Source of the DNA: Schistocephalus solidus
Lineage: Eukaryota > Platyhelminthes > Cestoda > Diphyllobothriidea > Diphyllobothriidae
Direction: 5' to 3'
Assembly (NCBI GenBank): GCA_017591395.1
Contig: WEDG01000466.1
Location: 372,001 to 436,000 of the forward strand
Length of the DNA stretch: 64,000 nt
Shown one piece after another: positions 13,061-22,736 of the stretch. How positions within the stretch are numbered: the stretch's first letter is position 1; every line of letters begins with the position of its first letter. The notes under the pieces were generated by a model. That model saw only the letters and a list, made by a program, of their open reading frames with translations. It was not told the DNA's origin and searched no databases. Made by a program: the position numbers and the translations under genes.

Positions 13061-13639
13061 GAGTAGATGGATGGAGCACTCAAGGCACGGAAGCTACAGA
13101 TAAAAGACGCGTTAGTTCATCATATAGACGCAATGGGGATTTCGTCGAGTCAAGCATGACCAAAAGGTAGATGGAAATTGGATTGTCGGTTTATTTAAGA
13201 CAGGGAAACAGGCAACTCTCGCGGTAGGAAACGTAGAAAACACAGGGGTAGTATATGGTACGACTGATAGTACAACTGAGTGATTGAACAAGATCAATTT
13301 ACAAGTGTCTAATAAGGTGGAAAATGAACGCATACGTATAAAAATTGCAATAGTTCTAAGAGAGGAATATTAGGTAATACAAATGCGGAACGGACGGCGC
13401 AGTGCGTAGCAATACTAGGCTTAATGTGAGCGGTTGCGTAGGAACCGTCGATCCAGGTTATGAGGGACATGAGTTCTGAAAAAGTGAATCAAAGAAAACC
13501 AACATAGGTTAAAACAACTATGGTTGAAAGTGTGTGTGGCTTCGTCCGTTACAAGGTATTATTGAATTTCCGATGAAAATAGTGCGCGAACATGAAGTGA
13601 ATTCGAGCCTGGAATGGCCTGTTCCAAAAGATTCGCTCA

Positions 13640-14740
13640 AGTTCGCGCGTTAATTTCCTCAGAAATTGAACAATACAGGAGTCGAGTTTAGCTTAGCCAA
13701 GTGATTTAAGACAGGTATATGGAAACTGTCATAGTCGAAACTACATGAAGAGGCCCTGGCAACTACATTACTGTTAGTCATGTTTAAAGTGAGAAAAAGT
13801 GCCACTTAGGAACAAATCTACACACAAAGTAACGGAGGCGCAATGGACCATCCATTCGGCCCAACTAAGAATAAAAGATGTCATCAAAAGTGAACACGAC
13901 AATAATCTAGAGAAGATTCTGGATGATATATTCATCATTTTTATAACCACGAAGACGCCAAAGGCCTAGTTAATTTTATGAATACTTCGCATCTGAAGAT
14001 GAAATTCTCAAAGGAAATGGAACAGTGTGACAAACTACCTGCTAAGAGAGGCGCTCCGTTTTCCACACAAATATATGGAAAAGCATTGCTTGCATTTCAT
14101 GAGTTTTGTACCAATAACATGGAAAGGATAGCTGGTGCATAAACCCTTTCAAAAGAGCGAGGAATATATGTTTCATAGAGACACTCTAGGTAGAGAAATA
14201 GCAGACATCGAAGCAGCCTTAGTTAATCATGGCTATCCTAAATACCTCATTCTTAAGTACAGCAACCCTTAACGGCCCAAATTGACGGAGTGGTTAGTCC
14301 CGAAAAATCCCGTAATTATATATTTACCTTTTAAGGGTCATTACGTTTCAAAAAGCATCAAACGACGGTCGCACTTCATCATAGAAGGATGTTCACTGCA
14401 GGTCAAATCATCTTCGTCAGTCTTACTTAAAATATTCCGATAAAGCGAGCAAAGGATGCATTACCGATGCACGCTACCGCATATTATGTGTATGAATTCA
14501 CGTGCACTTGCGGCTGCAAGTAGAATGGGCAAACACAAAGGTAATTGGCAGCCAGAGCCGTTGAGTATTTGCTTAAGTGGCCTTTAAAACAAGAAAATAA
14601 AATACCTTGGTCTTCGAGAACGAAACATCTGTTAGCTTAGGGTCACTCTGTTGACCTTAAAACAGCTTTCCGAGTACTTTTTCGGACACGAACAACTCGG
14701 ACGCCGCGGAGGGAGGAAACCAACCTATGCTAGCAGCTAC
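13640..14740 (+). pseudogene. Decayed Penelope-like retroelement (RT C-terminus and GIY-YIG)
   Basis: Shifting plus-strand frames give pieces of a Penelope-like protein. Around 13925-13955 a DDIFIIF-like string matches the reverse transcriptase catalytic box (Y/F-x-DD). It is followed by HEDAKGLVNFMNTSHLKMKF and a KLP segment typical of the downstream LPFLDVLV region. Near 14160-14260 come FHRDTLGREIADIEAALVNH and GYPKYLI. Around 14470-14740 there is a GIY-YIG-like stretch beginning YVYEFTCTCGCK and later GHSVDLKTAFRVLF. Several stops and frameshifts interrupt it, so it is a fossil. Its sequence differs from the element at 20358-22595, so a second lineage is represented. Confidence 0.65.
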
Positions 14741-15212
14741 ACTATGTGGTCAATCTCCATTCGCCCTGGTCATCTTCTCCCCTAGATTTACTCATGACTT
14801 TGATTTTTGTTAACTCTTCCACTACCTTATATTTCCCAGCTGATGTTTTAAGGTAACGCCTTTCATCTGGTCATTCTTTGCCATGAAACCTAACCCTTGC
14901 TTTTATGCATTGACATTCTGTGCAAAATCAAACTGCTGTCTCTTTCTATACATTGTCTTTGTTATCCAAAGACAGCTTGCACATAATAAGCCGTCACGAA
15001 ATTGTTTGGAACCAATAAATGTTGCTGCGTACGCCTGTTTTACATTCATTCCTGGGAAAAAAATGCTTCAAAGTTCGAGTGTTTTTATTGTTCTTTCTAT
15101 CTTTAAAAGTATTCTCGAGACCAAAAAAGTGGTTCAAACTGTTGGAACTTCCTACACTAGCCTATATGTTCTTCTTTGTAATGCAGTACAATATAACTAT
15201 GCTTGCCGATAG

Positions 15213-17690
15213 TAGGTGTAATTCTAACACCGTGAACGACGTATTAGAGGCGTGAGGACCAATTCCCGAATCGGTAAGCAGAATCGTTGAACTCGCCTCC
15301 GTAGAAGAATACTGAAGGATTTACCCTACTGACAGCACAAGCACTGACCACAAGGCTAGGCACGTGTGTCTCTTCCATCCTGTGTCGCTGTATGACCCAG
15401 CTACAGCGGGTTCGACTTATCCTTTGAGTCTGCCAGCGTTCCCGTGTGCTTTTGGGCCTACGATTTCCAGTCTCCATGCTGCCCTTGAAAGCTTTGGTTC
15501 GAAGGATTTGCGTCAATTTTGTGCATTCAGTTCCGAAAAAATTGAAGGGGTAGTTCATATACGAGAAAGCACCGAGGCAATGCAGTGGAGCTCATGGATT
15601 AGCCGAACACCTCACAGTCGGGAAACGCGTGTGTAGAAGACGGACGCACGCTTGGTGATTGATAGAAGACAGAAGTTTTTGTTTGCGAGTTTGGATACTT
15701 CTTTTGCCTGAGGCCTGCGTCTAGCTTCAACAGTCTTAAAGACCGCCTTAATGTGTGATTAATAGAGATTATCACAAAGCCTACTCTCCCGACGCACACA
15801 TGGGTCATTTTTTGACGAACACTTGAGGACGTTAGTTGGAATTCCATAGGTACTAGATGAGGACTTAGCAAAAGCTTAAGTTGAACTCTATCGGCGGTTA
15901 CAAATGCTAACACTTCCTGCTATCTGATGCTAATACTCAGGTCCTTAGTCATCCCGCAAGCCATATTTGTCCCATCTAGAGTCATATTGAGGAAACTGTC
16001 GCCATACACACTTATTCCTGAGCACAGGACAAGGTGGATAGATGATTAAATGAAGGCTACTTTCAATTTACCATCTTGATATTGCAGCAAAAGCTTATTT
16101 CGACTTACAGAAACAATTAATGAACTCTCGAAGAGGTTTGCTGAAAAGTGCAATGAAACAAGAAGCACATGCACCCGCTGGCACAGGAGAATGGGTGTGT
16201 TTGAGCGACCCGAAGCCGTGCGGAACGCTAATCAGCCCCGCCAGAAGAAGCCTCTCCCTGTAGGTCAGCGTTGTGGGTGTGGCCTTTGAGCACCCTAATG
16301 TGTGGGAAAATAACAGTGCAGAGCGGAATGACCAGATCACCCAGCCAAGGGGTGCGTTTGTGGCAAAGTGGATTACACAATCATGACGCTGCGTTTTAGC
16401 AGACATAAACAGACCTTTTAATTATACAGTAGATTGCCTATTTTGCGAAATTTCAACCGGAATTTTGAAAACAATTACCGATCTATAGTTGTCATATTTA
16501 TTGTTATGCCATCTCATCGCAAGATATTTGAATCACTTTAGGATGCACGCGTTTGAGCGAGCTGGTTTCTGGCCACCTCGCAAAGCCAACACTGAAGAAA
16601 ATGACTAGAGTAGTATTCCATTTCCCCATGATTTTTAATGTCCCTCTAAATTCAAATATATTAAATTGAAAACACGCATAAAAATGTTCTCTAGCGTAAT
16701 CATTTGGTTGAAAATCAGGCCTTTTTCAAGGAATTGTGTGTAACGGTTTTTGAATAACTTTCCAATTATCGAATTATTTTTACTCTGATCTGTATTTACA
16801 TTGTATTCAGGGTTTTTAAAACTACATCCTGCATACTTTCTGGCCAAGGAAAATCACCCATTTCACGACAGTATGAGGAAAACGTCACAGAACTCGTAAA
16901 ACGTTGCCAAATGTCGACTAGATTGTCTACTTTATAAGCAGCAACCTACACTTTGTTAACGTTTAAAATATAAAGAAGGCCGGATTTTCTACCAAATGAG
17001 TACAAGAAAGATAATGCTATGCATGTTTTCTATAACATTTATTTGAATTAATACGAGCATTGAAAATCGTTAGAAAAAATGCATGCCACGTAAGTTGCCG
17101 TTTTTTTACAGAATACTATTTATAAGACGACTGGAAGGAAGGTCGTTCAAAAGCAGGAATCCTGAAGTGAATAAATTTGCTTAGGTTGCAAGCTCAAATA
17201 ATTTTTTGAATTTAAAATACATTTTGCACTTTTGGTTGACATTTCATGAGCTATAAATTATACTGTACATGGGTGAATGACGAGTAGGTTTGCGTATTAT
17301 TTTAACTAGATCATGGGTACTGTGTGACGCACCACTGCAGACGTCAGATAACACTCGTTCCACTGAATAGCTTTAAACGCAAATTCTTAAAGGATAACTG
17401 GGATTTTTGGTCTTATAAGATTTTACAAACGCAGCAACGTTATTAAGGCAATTACCTGCTGCATAAATGTACCTGTTAATATTATGGTAGCGGGACCACA
17501 CCGATCGTATTACGAAACCTTTTCACCCCGTGTGTGTTCACTCTGGAGCCTCGTAGACAGTTGCACTTCTGGTTTGTTAGCCTTCACCCACGAACCAAAG
17601 GAGAACGATTTCACATGTACATTGGTTAAATCATAGGACTTCTGAACACCAGAACGTGGAAGTAAGCCTTAAAGGATTGTTAAAGTGGAT
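15213..17690. other. Intergenic, nothing recognised
   Basis: No gene, RNA or clear repeat. Open frames of about 100 codons occur on both strands at 15244-15640 and 16095-16406 but overlap each other and show no motif. I treat them as chance. Confidence 0.4.
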
Positions 17691-17694
17691 GGCA

Positions 17695-18095
17695 GATTGA
17701 GGACGGCTAATAAGCAAAAAATGACCATTCTGAGTTCCCTTGTCTGTATGGCTGGCTGATGACGTCTAATAAGTCAGAAATGGCCATTCCAGTCTCCCTT
17801 GTCGTTTCCGGTAATGTTATTCCGCTTATATCCTTGGCTGCCTTGCGGCTGCTGGTGGGGCTCGAGAGTTAGCCCCAAGGCACAACGGGACGAGTGAATC
17901 CTGTAACCGACCGGTGAGCGCCTACTTACCATAGCTAATATTCCCGATCGAACCGGCAAAACAACGAGCTCCTGGCGCGAGTTCGAGCCTCGGGCGTGGC
18001 AGTGCCTGGGGTTGGGTATGGCTGGCTGATTACGTTTAATAAGCCAGAAATGGCCATTCCAATCTCCCTTGTCTTTGTCGGTAATTTTATTCCGC

Positions 18096-18098
<3 letters not shown>
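17695..18098 (+). repeat. Multimeric SINE-A: tail, tail, module X, head, tail
   Basis: Three plus-strand tails are seen, at about 17700-17745, 17750-17825 and 18008-18098. Between the second and third lie module X (GCGGCTGCTGGTGGGGCTC, CACAACGGGACGAGTGAA, CCGGTGAGCGCC) and a tRNA-like head with a box B-like AGTTCGAGCC at about 17972-17981. The unit order repeats as X, head, tail, X, suggesting that SINE-A copies occur as multimers. The array ends in a (TA)n tract. Confidence 0.7.

Positions 18099-18101
<3 letters not shown>

Positions 18102-18131
<30 letters not shown>
18102..18131. repeat. (TA)n microsatellite at SINE-A 3' end
   Basis: Thirty bases of alternating TA directly after the SINE-A tail. 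The minus-strand SINE-A copy at 19720 has a TA tract in the same place relative to its tail, so the tract may be part of the element's 3' end. Confidence 0.9.
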
Positions 18132-18134
<3 letters not shown>

Positions 18135-18139
18135 CTACT

Positions 18140-18740
18140 GTGTACCCTACATGCAGGGATTTTCTGAAGCGATCGCCAGACAATTAAATCAGTTTGCTAT
18201 CTCCATCACCCACAAGCTGGCGTCCTCCCTGCGCGCAGCCCTATCGCGAGTCAAAGACCCCACATTAAAAGTGCAGCAAACGAATGTAATTTACCGCATT
18301 CCGTGTGCAAATGGCTCTAGCGCATACGTAGGCCATACGGGTTGACAACTTGGGACCCGCATAAACGAACATAAACTGGCCATCCGACGACGCGATCCCT
18401 TGTGTCTCGTGTTTGCGCACGCCGTTGACTGTGACCACCGCTTCACTTGTGATGCAACCGAAGAGGTCGCTACGTCTAACACCAAGCAGGCACGATAATT
18501 CCTCAAATCTTGGCACTCCAAAACAAAAAGCATCAACCGCCATGTCGATCTGGATGCACATTACGAAGGTCTACACGCACGTCTCACTGACTCGCGTCGA
18601 ACTTAAACCAACAATAGCTTATCCATGTTGGACCAAGTGGAAATCCACGGACGCGGTATTCCCCCACCCCCACCACGGACGCGTGAACCACAATCGAGAC
18701 TTTAACACCTTCCCTCACTCCCGACATTTATCGTAACACG
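18140..18740 (+). pseudogene. GIY-YIG endonuclease remnant of a Penelope-like element
   Basis: In one frame from about 18151 the translation gives a GIY-YIG domain: NVIYRIPCANGSSAYVGHTG, a stop (TGA at 18343-18345) where CGA arginine is expected, then QLGTRINEHKLAIRRRDPL, an FAHAVDCDHRF segment, TKQAR, a second stop (TAA), and a WHSKTKSINRHVDL segment. These match the family pattern: Y-x-G-T, R-x-EH, and a glutamate/tryptophan helix near the end. Two in-frame stops, both explainable by single transitions, make it non-functional. It is followed by tandem tail repeats with hammerhead motifs. Confidence 0.75.
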
Positions 18741-19203
18741 TTTCTCGAATCCCCTCCAACGCATGCCTGCCTGCCTGCCCCCCACCAAGTTCTCTAGTTT
18801 GATAATCCCCCTTCCCACTTTTTATTTCATCTGACAACAACTTGAAAATTTACGAGTACAACTCCATTTCCGGAAGAGCGTCACGCAGCAGCAGAAACAT
18901 TGGCGAAACACGTGTCCGGGCTTTTAGCTAGTACCTATGTCGGAAGTACGGTATAATAAATGTGCCATATACGATTCATACTACTTGTAGTACTACTTGT
19001 TTGTAGAATGGGCATTACGTGGTTATTCCATAGTGGTTGATTGTCTTCGACCCAAATGTTCATTGAAATTTCGGGTCTGACCCTAAAAAATTCATGTCCG
19101 AATCATCTGACTCCATGTCCTGCACTTAATAATTTCAGAAATTTTTTCCTTGATTATTCTCTGGAGTCCATATACCAGAAACCGCATAGAGAACGCTGGG
19201 GGA

Positions 19204-19275
19204 CCCACTGAGGAGCCGATCCCCTCATTGCTGCTTCACGCAGCAGCACAAACATCGGCGAAACACGTGTCTGGG
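19204..19275 (+). ncRNA. Hammerhead ribozyme motif, tandem unit 1
   Basis: All conserved core parts are present. CTGAGGA (19208-19214) fits CUGANGA. Stem II pairs GCCGA (19215-19219) with TCGGC (19255-19259) around a long loop that holds its own TGCTGC/GCAGCA hairpin. GAAA is at 19260-19263. A very short self-complementary stem III (ACACGTGT) leads to the cleavage triplet GTC (19269-19271). Stem I pairs CCCA (19204-19207) with TGGG (19272-19275). The arrangement is type I with a minimal stem III, as reported for Penelope-like elements. Cleavage is predicted after 19271. Confidence 0.75.
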
Positions 19276-19559
19276 CTTTTAGATAGTACCTATGTCGGAA
19301 GTAGGGTATAATATATGTGCCATATACGATTCATACTACTTGTAGTACTACTTGTTTTTGTAGAATGGGCATTACGTGGTTATTCCACAGTGGTTGATTG
19401 TCTTCGACCCAAATGTTCATTGAAATTTCGGGTCTGACCCTAAAAAGTCATGTCCGAATCATCTGACTCCATGTCCTGCACTTAATAATTTCAGAAATTA
19501 TTTCCTTGATTATTCTTTGGAGTCCATATACCAAAAACCGTATAGAGAACGCTGGGGGA

Positions 19560-19631
19560 CCCACTGAGGAGCCGAACCCCTAGTTGCTGCGTCACACAGC
19601 ATCAGAAACATCGGCGAAACACGTGTCTGGG
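19560..19631 (+). ncRNA. Hammerhead ribozyme motif, tandem unit 2
   Basis: Same fold as in unit 1: CCCA (19560-19563), CTGAGGA (19564-19570), GCCGA (19571-19575) with TCGGC (19611-19615), GAAA (19616-19619), stem III ACACGTGT, GTC (19625-19627) and TGGG (19628-19631). The inner hairpin of loop II is TGCTG/CAGCA. Bases in the loop differ from unit 1 while every helix stays paired, which supports selection on the fold in the parent element. Confidence 0.75.
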
Positions 19632-19673
19632 CTTTTAGCTAGTACCTATGTCGGAAGTACGGTATAATATATG

Positions 19674-19677
<4 letters not shown>

Positions 19678-19717
<40 letters not shown>
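19678..19717. repeat. (TA)n microsatellite
   Basis: Forty bases of TA between the broken third tail unit and a minus-strand SINE-A. The TYIYIY-type open frames that cross it are artefacts of the repeat. Confidence 0.9.
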
Positions 19718-19719
<2 letters not shown>

Positions 19720-20000
19720 AATGGAACCGACAAAGACAAGGGAGACCGGAATGGCCATTTCTGGCTTATTAGCCGTCATCAGCCAGTCATACCCAATCCC
19801 AGGTGTAGCACACCTGGGATTCGGAACCCGCAACCTTTGGTATTTGAGTCGAACGCTCTACCATTGAGCCACGGGCTCGTTGTTTTGTCGGTTGTGATCG
19901 GGAATATGATGATAGTGTGGGGCTCACCGATCTGCTTAAGGAACATGCATGCTCCGTTGTGCCCTGGAGCTCAGACTAGAGCCCTTGCAGGCGGTCGCAT
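19720..20000 (-). repeat. Nearly full-length SINE-A, minus strand
   Basis: The best-preserved SINE-A. Read on the minus strand from about 20000: module X; a lead-in ATTCCCGATCACAACCGAC; a tRNA-like head with box A TGGCTCAATGG (19866-19876) and box B-like GGTTCCGAATCC (about 19817-19828); the tail GGCTAATAAGCCAGAAATGG and CTCCCTTGTCTTTGTCGG; and finally a (TA)n tract. Layout (internal Pol III promoter, unrelated body, simple-sequence tail) is that of a tRNA-derived SINE, presumably moved by a partner LINE or Penelope-like element. Confidence 0.75.
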
Positions 20001-20097
20001 AGCGACAAGTAGCATATGATGGAATATATATTGGAGTGCATATATATTGCTGATTGAAGCGAATATGCGTGTCCCCGGACATAAATGAGAAGAAAAG

Positions 20098-20269
20098 ACG
20101 ATCTCAGGGACTAAAGGTGTTTTGTCCTGACGTTTCAAAAGCATACAAGCTTCCATCGTCGGAGGTGAGTATCGTACCGCGTCTCACAGTATTTATAGGG
20201 GGTGATGGCCAGTTTGTGACAGGGTTGTTTGTACGGGTTCACCTTAACAGTGTGCACTATAGGAGGACG
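20098..20269 (-). repeat. Pseudo-LTR of the Penelope-like element (3' copy in element sense)
   Basis: Starts near GATCTCAGGGACTAAAGG and ends at CTATAGGAGGACG. It is the reverse complement of 22555-22728 with only a few differences, and contains a TATTTATAGG segment that could serve as a promoter element. Confidence 0.85.
20124..20166 (-). ncRNA. Hammerhead-like fold in 3' pseudo-LTR
   Basis: On the minus strand: CCT, CCGACGA, then a stem II GGAAGC/GCTTTT with loop TTGTAT, then GAAA, C, GTC and AGG. The core departs from CUGANGA only at U4 (C here). Stem I is CCT/AGG, stem III is minimal. It is in sense with the reverse transcriptase gene. Confidence 0.55.
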
Positions 20270-20357
20270 GGGTGGGGGAGTCCTTAATTGCCGGCATACA
20301 CACAGGAATCATCTCTGTAGCCACCGCGGTGAAGAAGGGGGGAGGAGGAAATTTCTG

Positions 20358-22595
20358 TCAGTTGACATGTCTCTCGTTGAGGGGGGCGGCCATTATCTGG
20401 GTCAGCATTGACCTTAATTGGCGCCCTGTGTTGTTTGTATCCTGAGTGCATGTCTCCTCGTCTGTCGGGGTAGCAATTGATGCGGCGGTGATCATGACTG
20501 CGCCTTCGTCGGCCCCGAATTGTGGCGTGGTTAGGTGCATGTCCGTCCTAGGTTCTGCCGCGGTGGAATTCACGTTTGGCCTAATTCCGTGTTTGCTCTT
20601 ACGTTCGATGAGCTGCGCCCGGAGGGCCTGGTAGGCAGCCGGAAGGGCCACACAACGGTTGATCGACGTAGGCTCCGTGTGCCAGGCTTCAATTGTTTCC
20701 CTGGTTACGCGGTCATTTCCTCGACCCAGGATTTCGGCGTTTTGGAAGGCGAACGTGTGCCCAGAGTTTGCACAGTGTTCTGCCACCAGGGACAATGGGT
20801 CCATTCTCCTCACTGCCCGCACGTGTTCGGTAACACGGGTCTACAACTGCTTCCCTGTCTCTCCGACGTAGTTAACTTCACAGGAGTCACATTGGATCTT
20901 GTAGATGATGTTTGAAGTCTCACCTCGTGGAAGGGGGGCTTTCGGTCTCATAACTAGATTCCGAATGGTTGAATCCGGTCGATGGGCGATTCCGATCCCC
21001 AGCAGTCTGAGGAGGCGGGAAACTGCCTCAGAGACGCCGTCAATGTATGGCAGTGCACGCCAGACTTTTGGCTGTTCTGTTACCAGATTTTGTCTTGGTT
21101 TGGCCAGCCTGCTGCGCTCGATAAAGTTACGAGGGTATCCGTTGGCCATGAAAAGGCACTGGAGGTAGCGGAGTTCTGCCCTTTTGTCGTCCGACTCGCT
21201 GCAATGTGTTTCTGCCCTTCTGTAAAGAGTTCGCACACAGCTGCGTTTGTGGCACAATGGGTGCTTACTGTGGTAACTTAGAATTTGGCGTGTGTTGGTC
21301 GCCTTCCTAAAAACCGTAGTTTTTATGTGCCCGTTGGATTTTCGATGGACAAGAACATCCAGGAATGGCAGTTGGTTGTTGATTTCGGCCTCCATTGTGA
21401 ATTGGATGTCCGGGAAGACGGAATTCAGGACGCTATGGAATTCTTCGATCATTTCTCGCTTGATGATGACGAAGGTATCGTCGACGTATCGAGTCCAAAA
21501 CGTCGGCCTGTAGTTTTCGAAAACCAGAGTCTCAAGCTTTTGGAGAACTGCCTCAGCGATGAGGCCCGAGAGCGGCGATCCCATTGGCGTCCCTCTGATC
21601 TGCTCGTACATGGTCCCCTCAAAGGTGAAGTACGTCTTAAGACAGAATTTTAAGAGTTGGACAAGATGTCCCCGCTTCACCGACTCGCCTGCATCATCGT
21701 ACCGCTTCTCAAGCAATTCGCTTACCGTTTTGACTGCTGAGTCCTGCTGGATTGAAGTTAAGAGAGAGGTGACATCAAATGACACCATGACCTCGTCTGC
21801 GGTGAGTCGCATCCCCCTGAGCCTTTCCAGGAACTGAGTAGCTGAAGTGACCGTTGTGGCTGCGCCCGAGGTGAGAGACTTCAGGTGTCGGAACAACCAT
21901 TTAGCCAGATTGAATGTTGGTGCACCACGCAATGAGACAATTGGACGGAGGGGAATATCGGCCTTGTGTACTTTTGGTAATCCGTAGAACCTTGCTGCGG
22001 CCGCATCAGATGGTTTTACAGCCAGTCTTACCGACTTACTTATTACTTTGTTTGTCTGCATATCGGCAAGCGTTTTGTCTAGCTGCATCATCAGCTTCTT
22101 CATCGGTTCACCATTGCAGCGAAGATATGCCTGTCGGTCTTCCAGCAGGTTGTTGGCCTTCTGAATATAGTCGGTCTTATCCAAGACGACTGTAGAACGT
22201 CCTTTGTCCGCTGGTAGTATCACAATACTCGTGTCAGCTCTCAGTCTCTTGACAGCATCCTGCTCAACTCTGGTAATAATTGTGCGTGGTTTATGTGCCA
22301 TTACCAAGGCGGTTACCTGTTGCCGAACAAGGTGTTTTGTTTCATCGGATTCCCCGGTTTGTTTGAGAATTGATTCGACTGTGGCAACGAGGTTAACCGG
22401 ATCGGCGTCTGTGGTATTGAAGCAAGCCTCATGACTCAGAACCTTCAGCTGTCCAGGCGTCAACTGTTTAGAGGAAAGATTGTGGACTAGGACATCAGTC
22501 TCTTCCTCAGGTGAGTGGCTTAGATTTTGAAGCTTTTCCGCCAGATCCACATCTCGTCCTCCTATAGTGCACACTGTTAAGGTGAACCCGTACAA
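20358..22595 (-). pseudogene. Penelope-like reverse transcriptase with GIY-YIG endonuclease, one in-frame stop
   Basis: Encodes the retrotransposition protein of the element. Residues are counted from codon 1 at 22595 (a TTG; the real start is not clear, and a TGA lies three codons before it). LPADKGRSTVVLDK is at 127-140, FYGLPKVHK at 203-211. RT motif A is VSFDVTSLL with aspartate 274, motif B GTPMGSPLSG is at 335-344, and the catalytic YVDDT is at 370-374. LPFLDVLV is at 409-416. The GIY-YIG domain starts at 563 (NIIYKIQCDSCEVNYVGETG). A TAG at 20841-20843 then interrupts the frame, after which the same frame runs on for 160 codons with a TEH segment and ETIEAWHTEPTSINRC, finishing at TGA 20358-20360. 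One point mutation (or readthrough) separates it from an intact protein. The fusion of RT with a C-terminal GIY-YIG nuclease is diagnostic for the family. Antisense frames over this gene are shadows. Confidence 0.9.
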
Positions 22596-22728
22596 ACAAC
22601 CCTGTCACAAACTGGCCATCACCCCCTATAAATACTGTGAGACGCGGTACGATACTCACCTCCGACGATGGAAGCTTGTATGCTTTGAAACGTCAGGACA
22701 ATACACCTTTAGTCCCTGAGATCGCCTT
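22555..22728 (+). repeat. Pseudo-LTR of the Penelope-like element (5' copy, inverted)
   Basis: Inverted partner of 20098-20269. The open reading frame starts inside this copy: its first sense codons translate the AACAGTGTGCACTATAGG segment. This explains why the same short peptide start is also readable at the other copy. Confidence 0.85.
22659..22697 (+). ncRNA. Hammerhead-like fold in 5' pseudo-LTR
   Basis: Plus strand: stem I CCT (22659-22661) with AGG (22695-22697); core CCGACGA (22662-22668); stem II GGAAGC (22670-22675) with GCTTT (22682-22686); GAAA (22687-22690); GTC (22692-22694). It is antisense to the reverse transcriptase because the pseudo-LTRs are inverted. The U4-to-C change is shared with the other copy, so it belongs to the family and is not a private mutation. 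Confidence 0.55.
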
Positions 22729-22736
22729 TTTGGGTA

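Larger units (their letters stand above)
18881..19682 (+). repeat. Tandem 355-base Penelope-like tail units (two and a quarter copies)
   Basis: Units start with TCACGCAGCAGC or TCACACAGCATC at 18881, 19236 and 19592, giving spacings of 355 and 356 bases. Landmarks shared by the units are ATCGGCGAAACACGTGTC, TAGTACCTATGTCGGAAGTA, ATGGGCATTACGTGGTTATT, TTTCGGGTCTGACCCTAAAA and ACGCTGGGGGACCCACTGAG. Each unit junction forms a hammerhead-ribozyme fold. The third unit is cut short by a (TA)n tract at 19678. Diverged single copies are at 23715-23840, 28845-28990 (minus) and 55485-55770. Confidence 0.85.
20096..22730 (-). mobile_element. Penelope-like retroelement with inverted pseudo-LTRs
   Basis: A 2.6 kb element: a minus-strand reverse transcriptase/GIY-YIG gene flanked by a repeat of about 172 bases present in opposite orientations (about 20098-20269 and 22555-22728). 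Penelope-like elements are known for such pseudo-LTRs, in direct or inverted arrangement. Each repeat carries a hammerhead-like fold. The gene is open except for one in-frame stop, so the insertion is young relative to the other remnants in the window. No clear target duplication was identified. Confidence 0.85.

Noticed and set aside
19648..20019. 123-codon plus-strand open frame with alternating tyrosine and isoleucine
   Set aside because: It is made by the (TA)n tract and the antisense strand of SINE-A.
20535..22434. Several plus-strand open frames of 70-126 codons
   Set aside because: They are antisense shadows of the Penelope-like reverse transcriptase on the minus strand.
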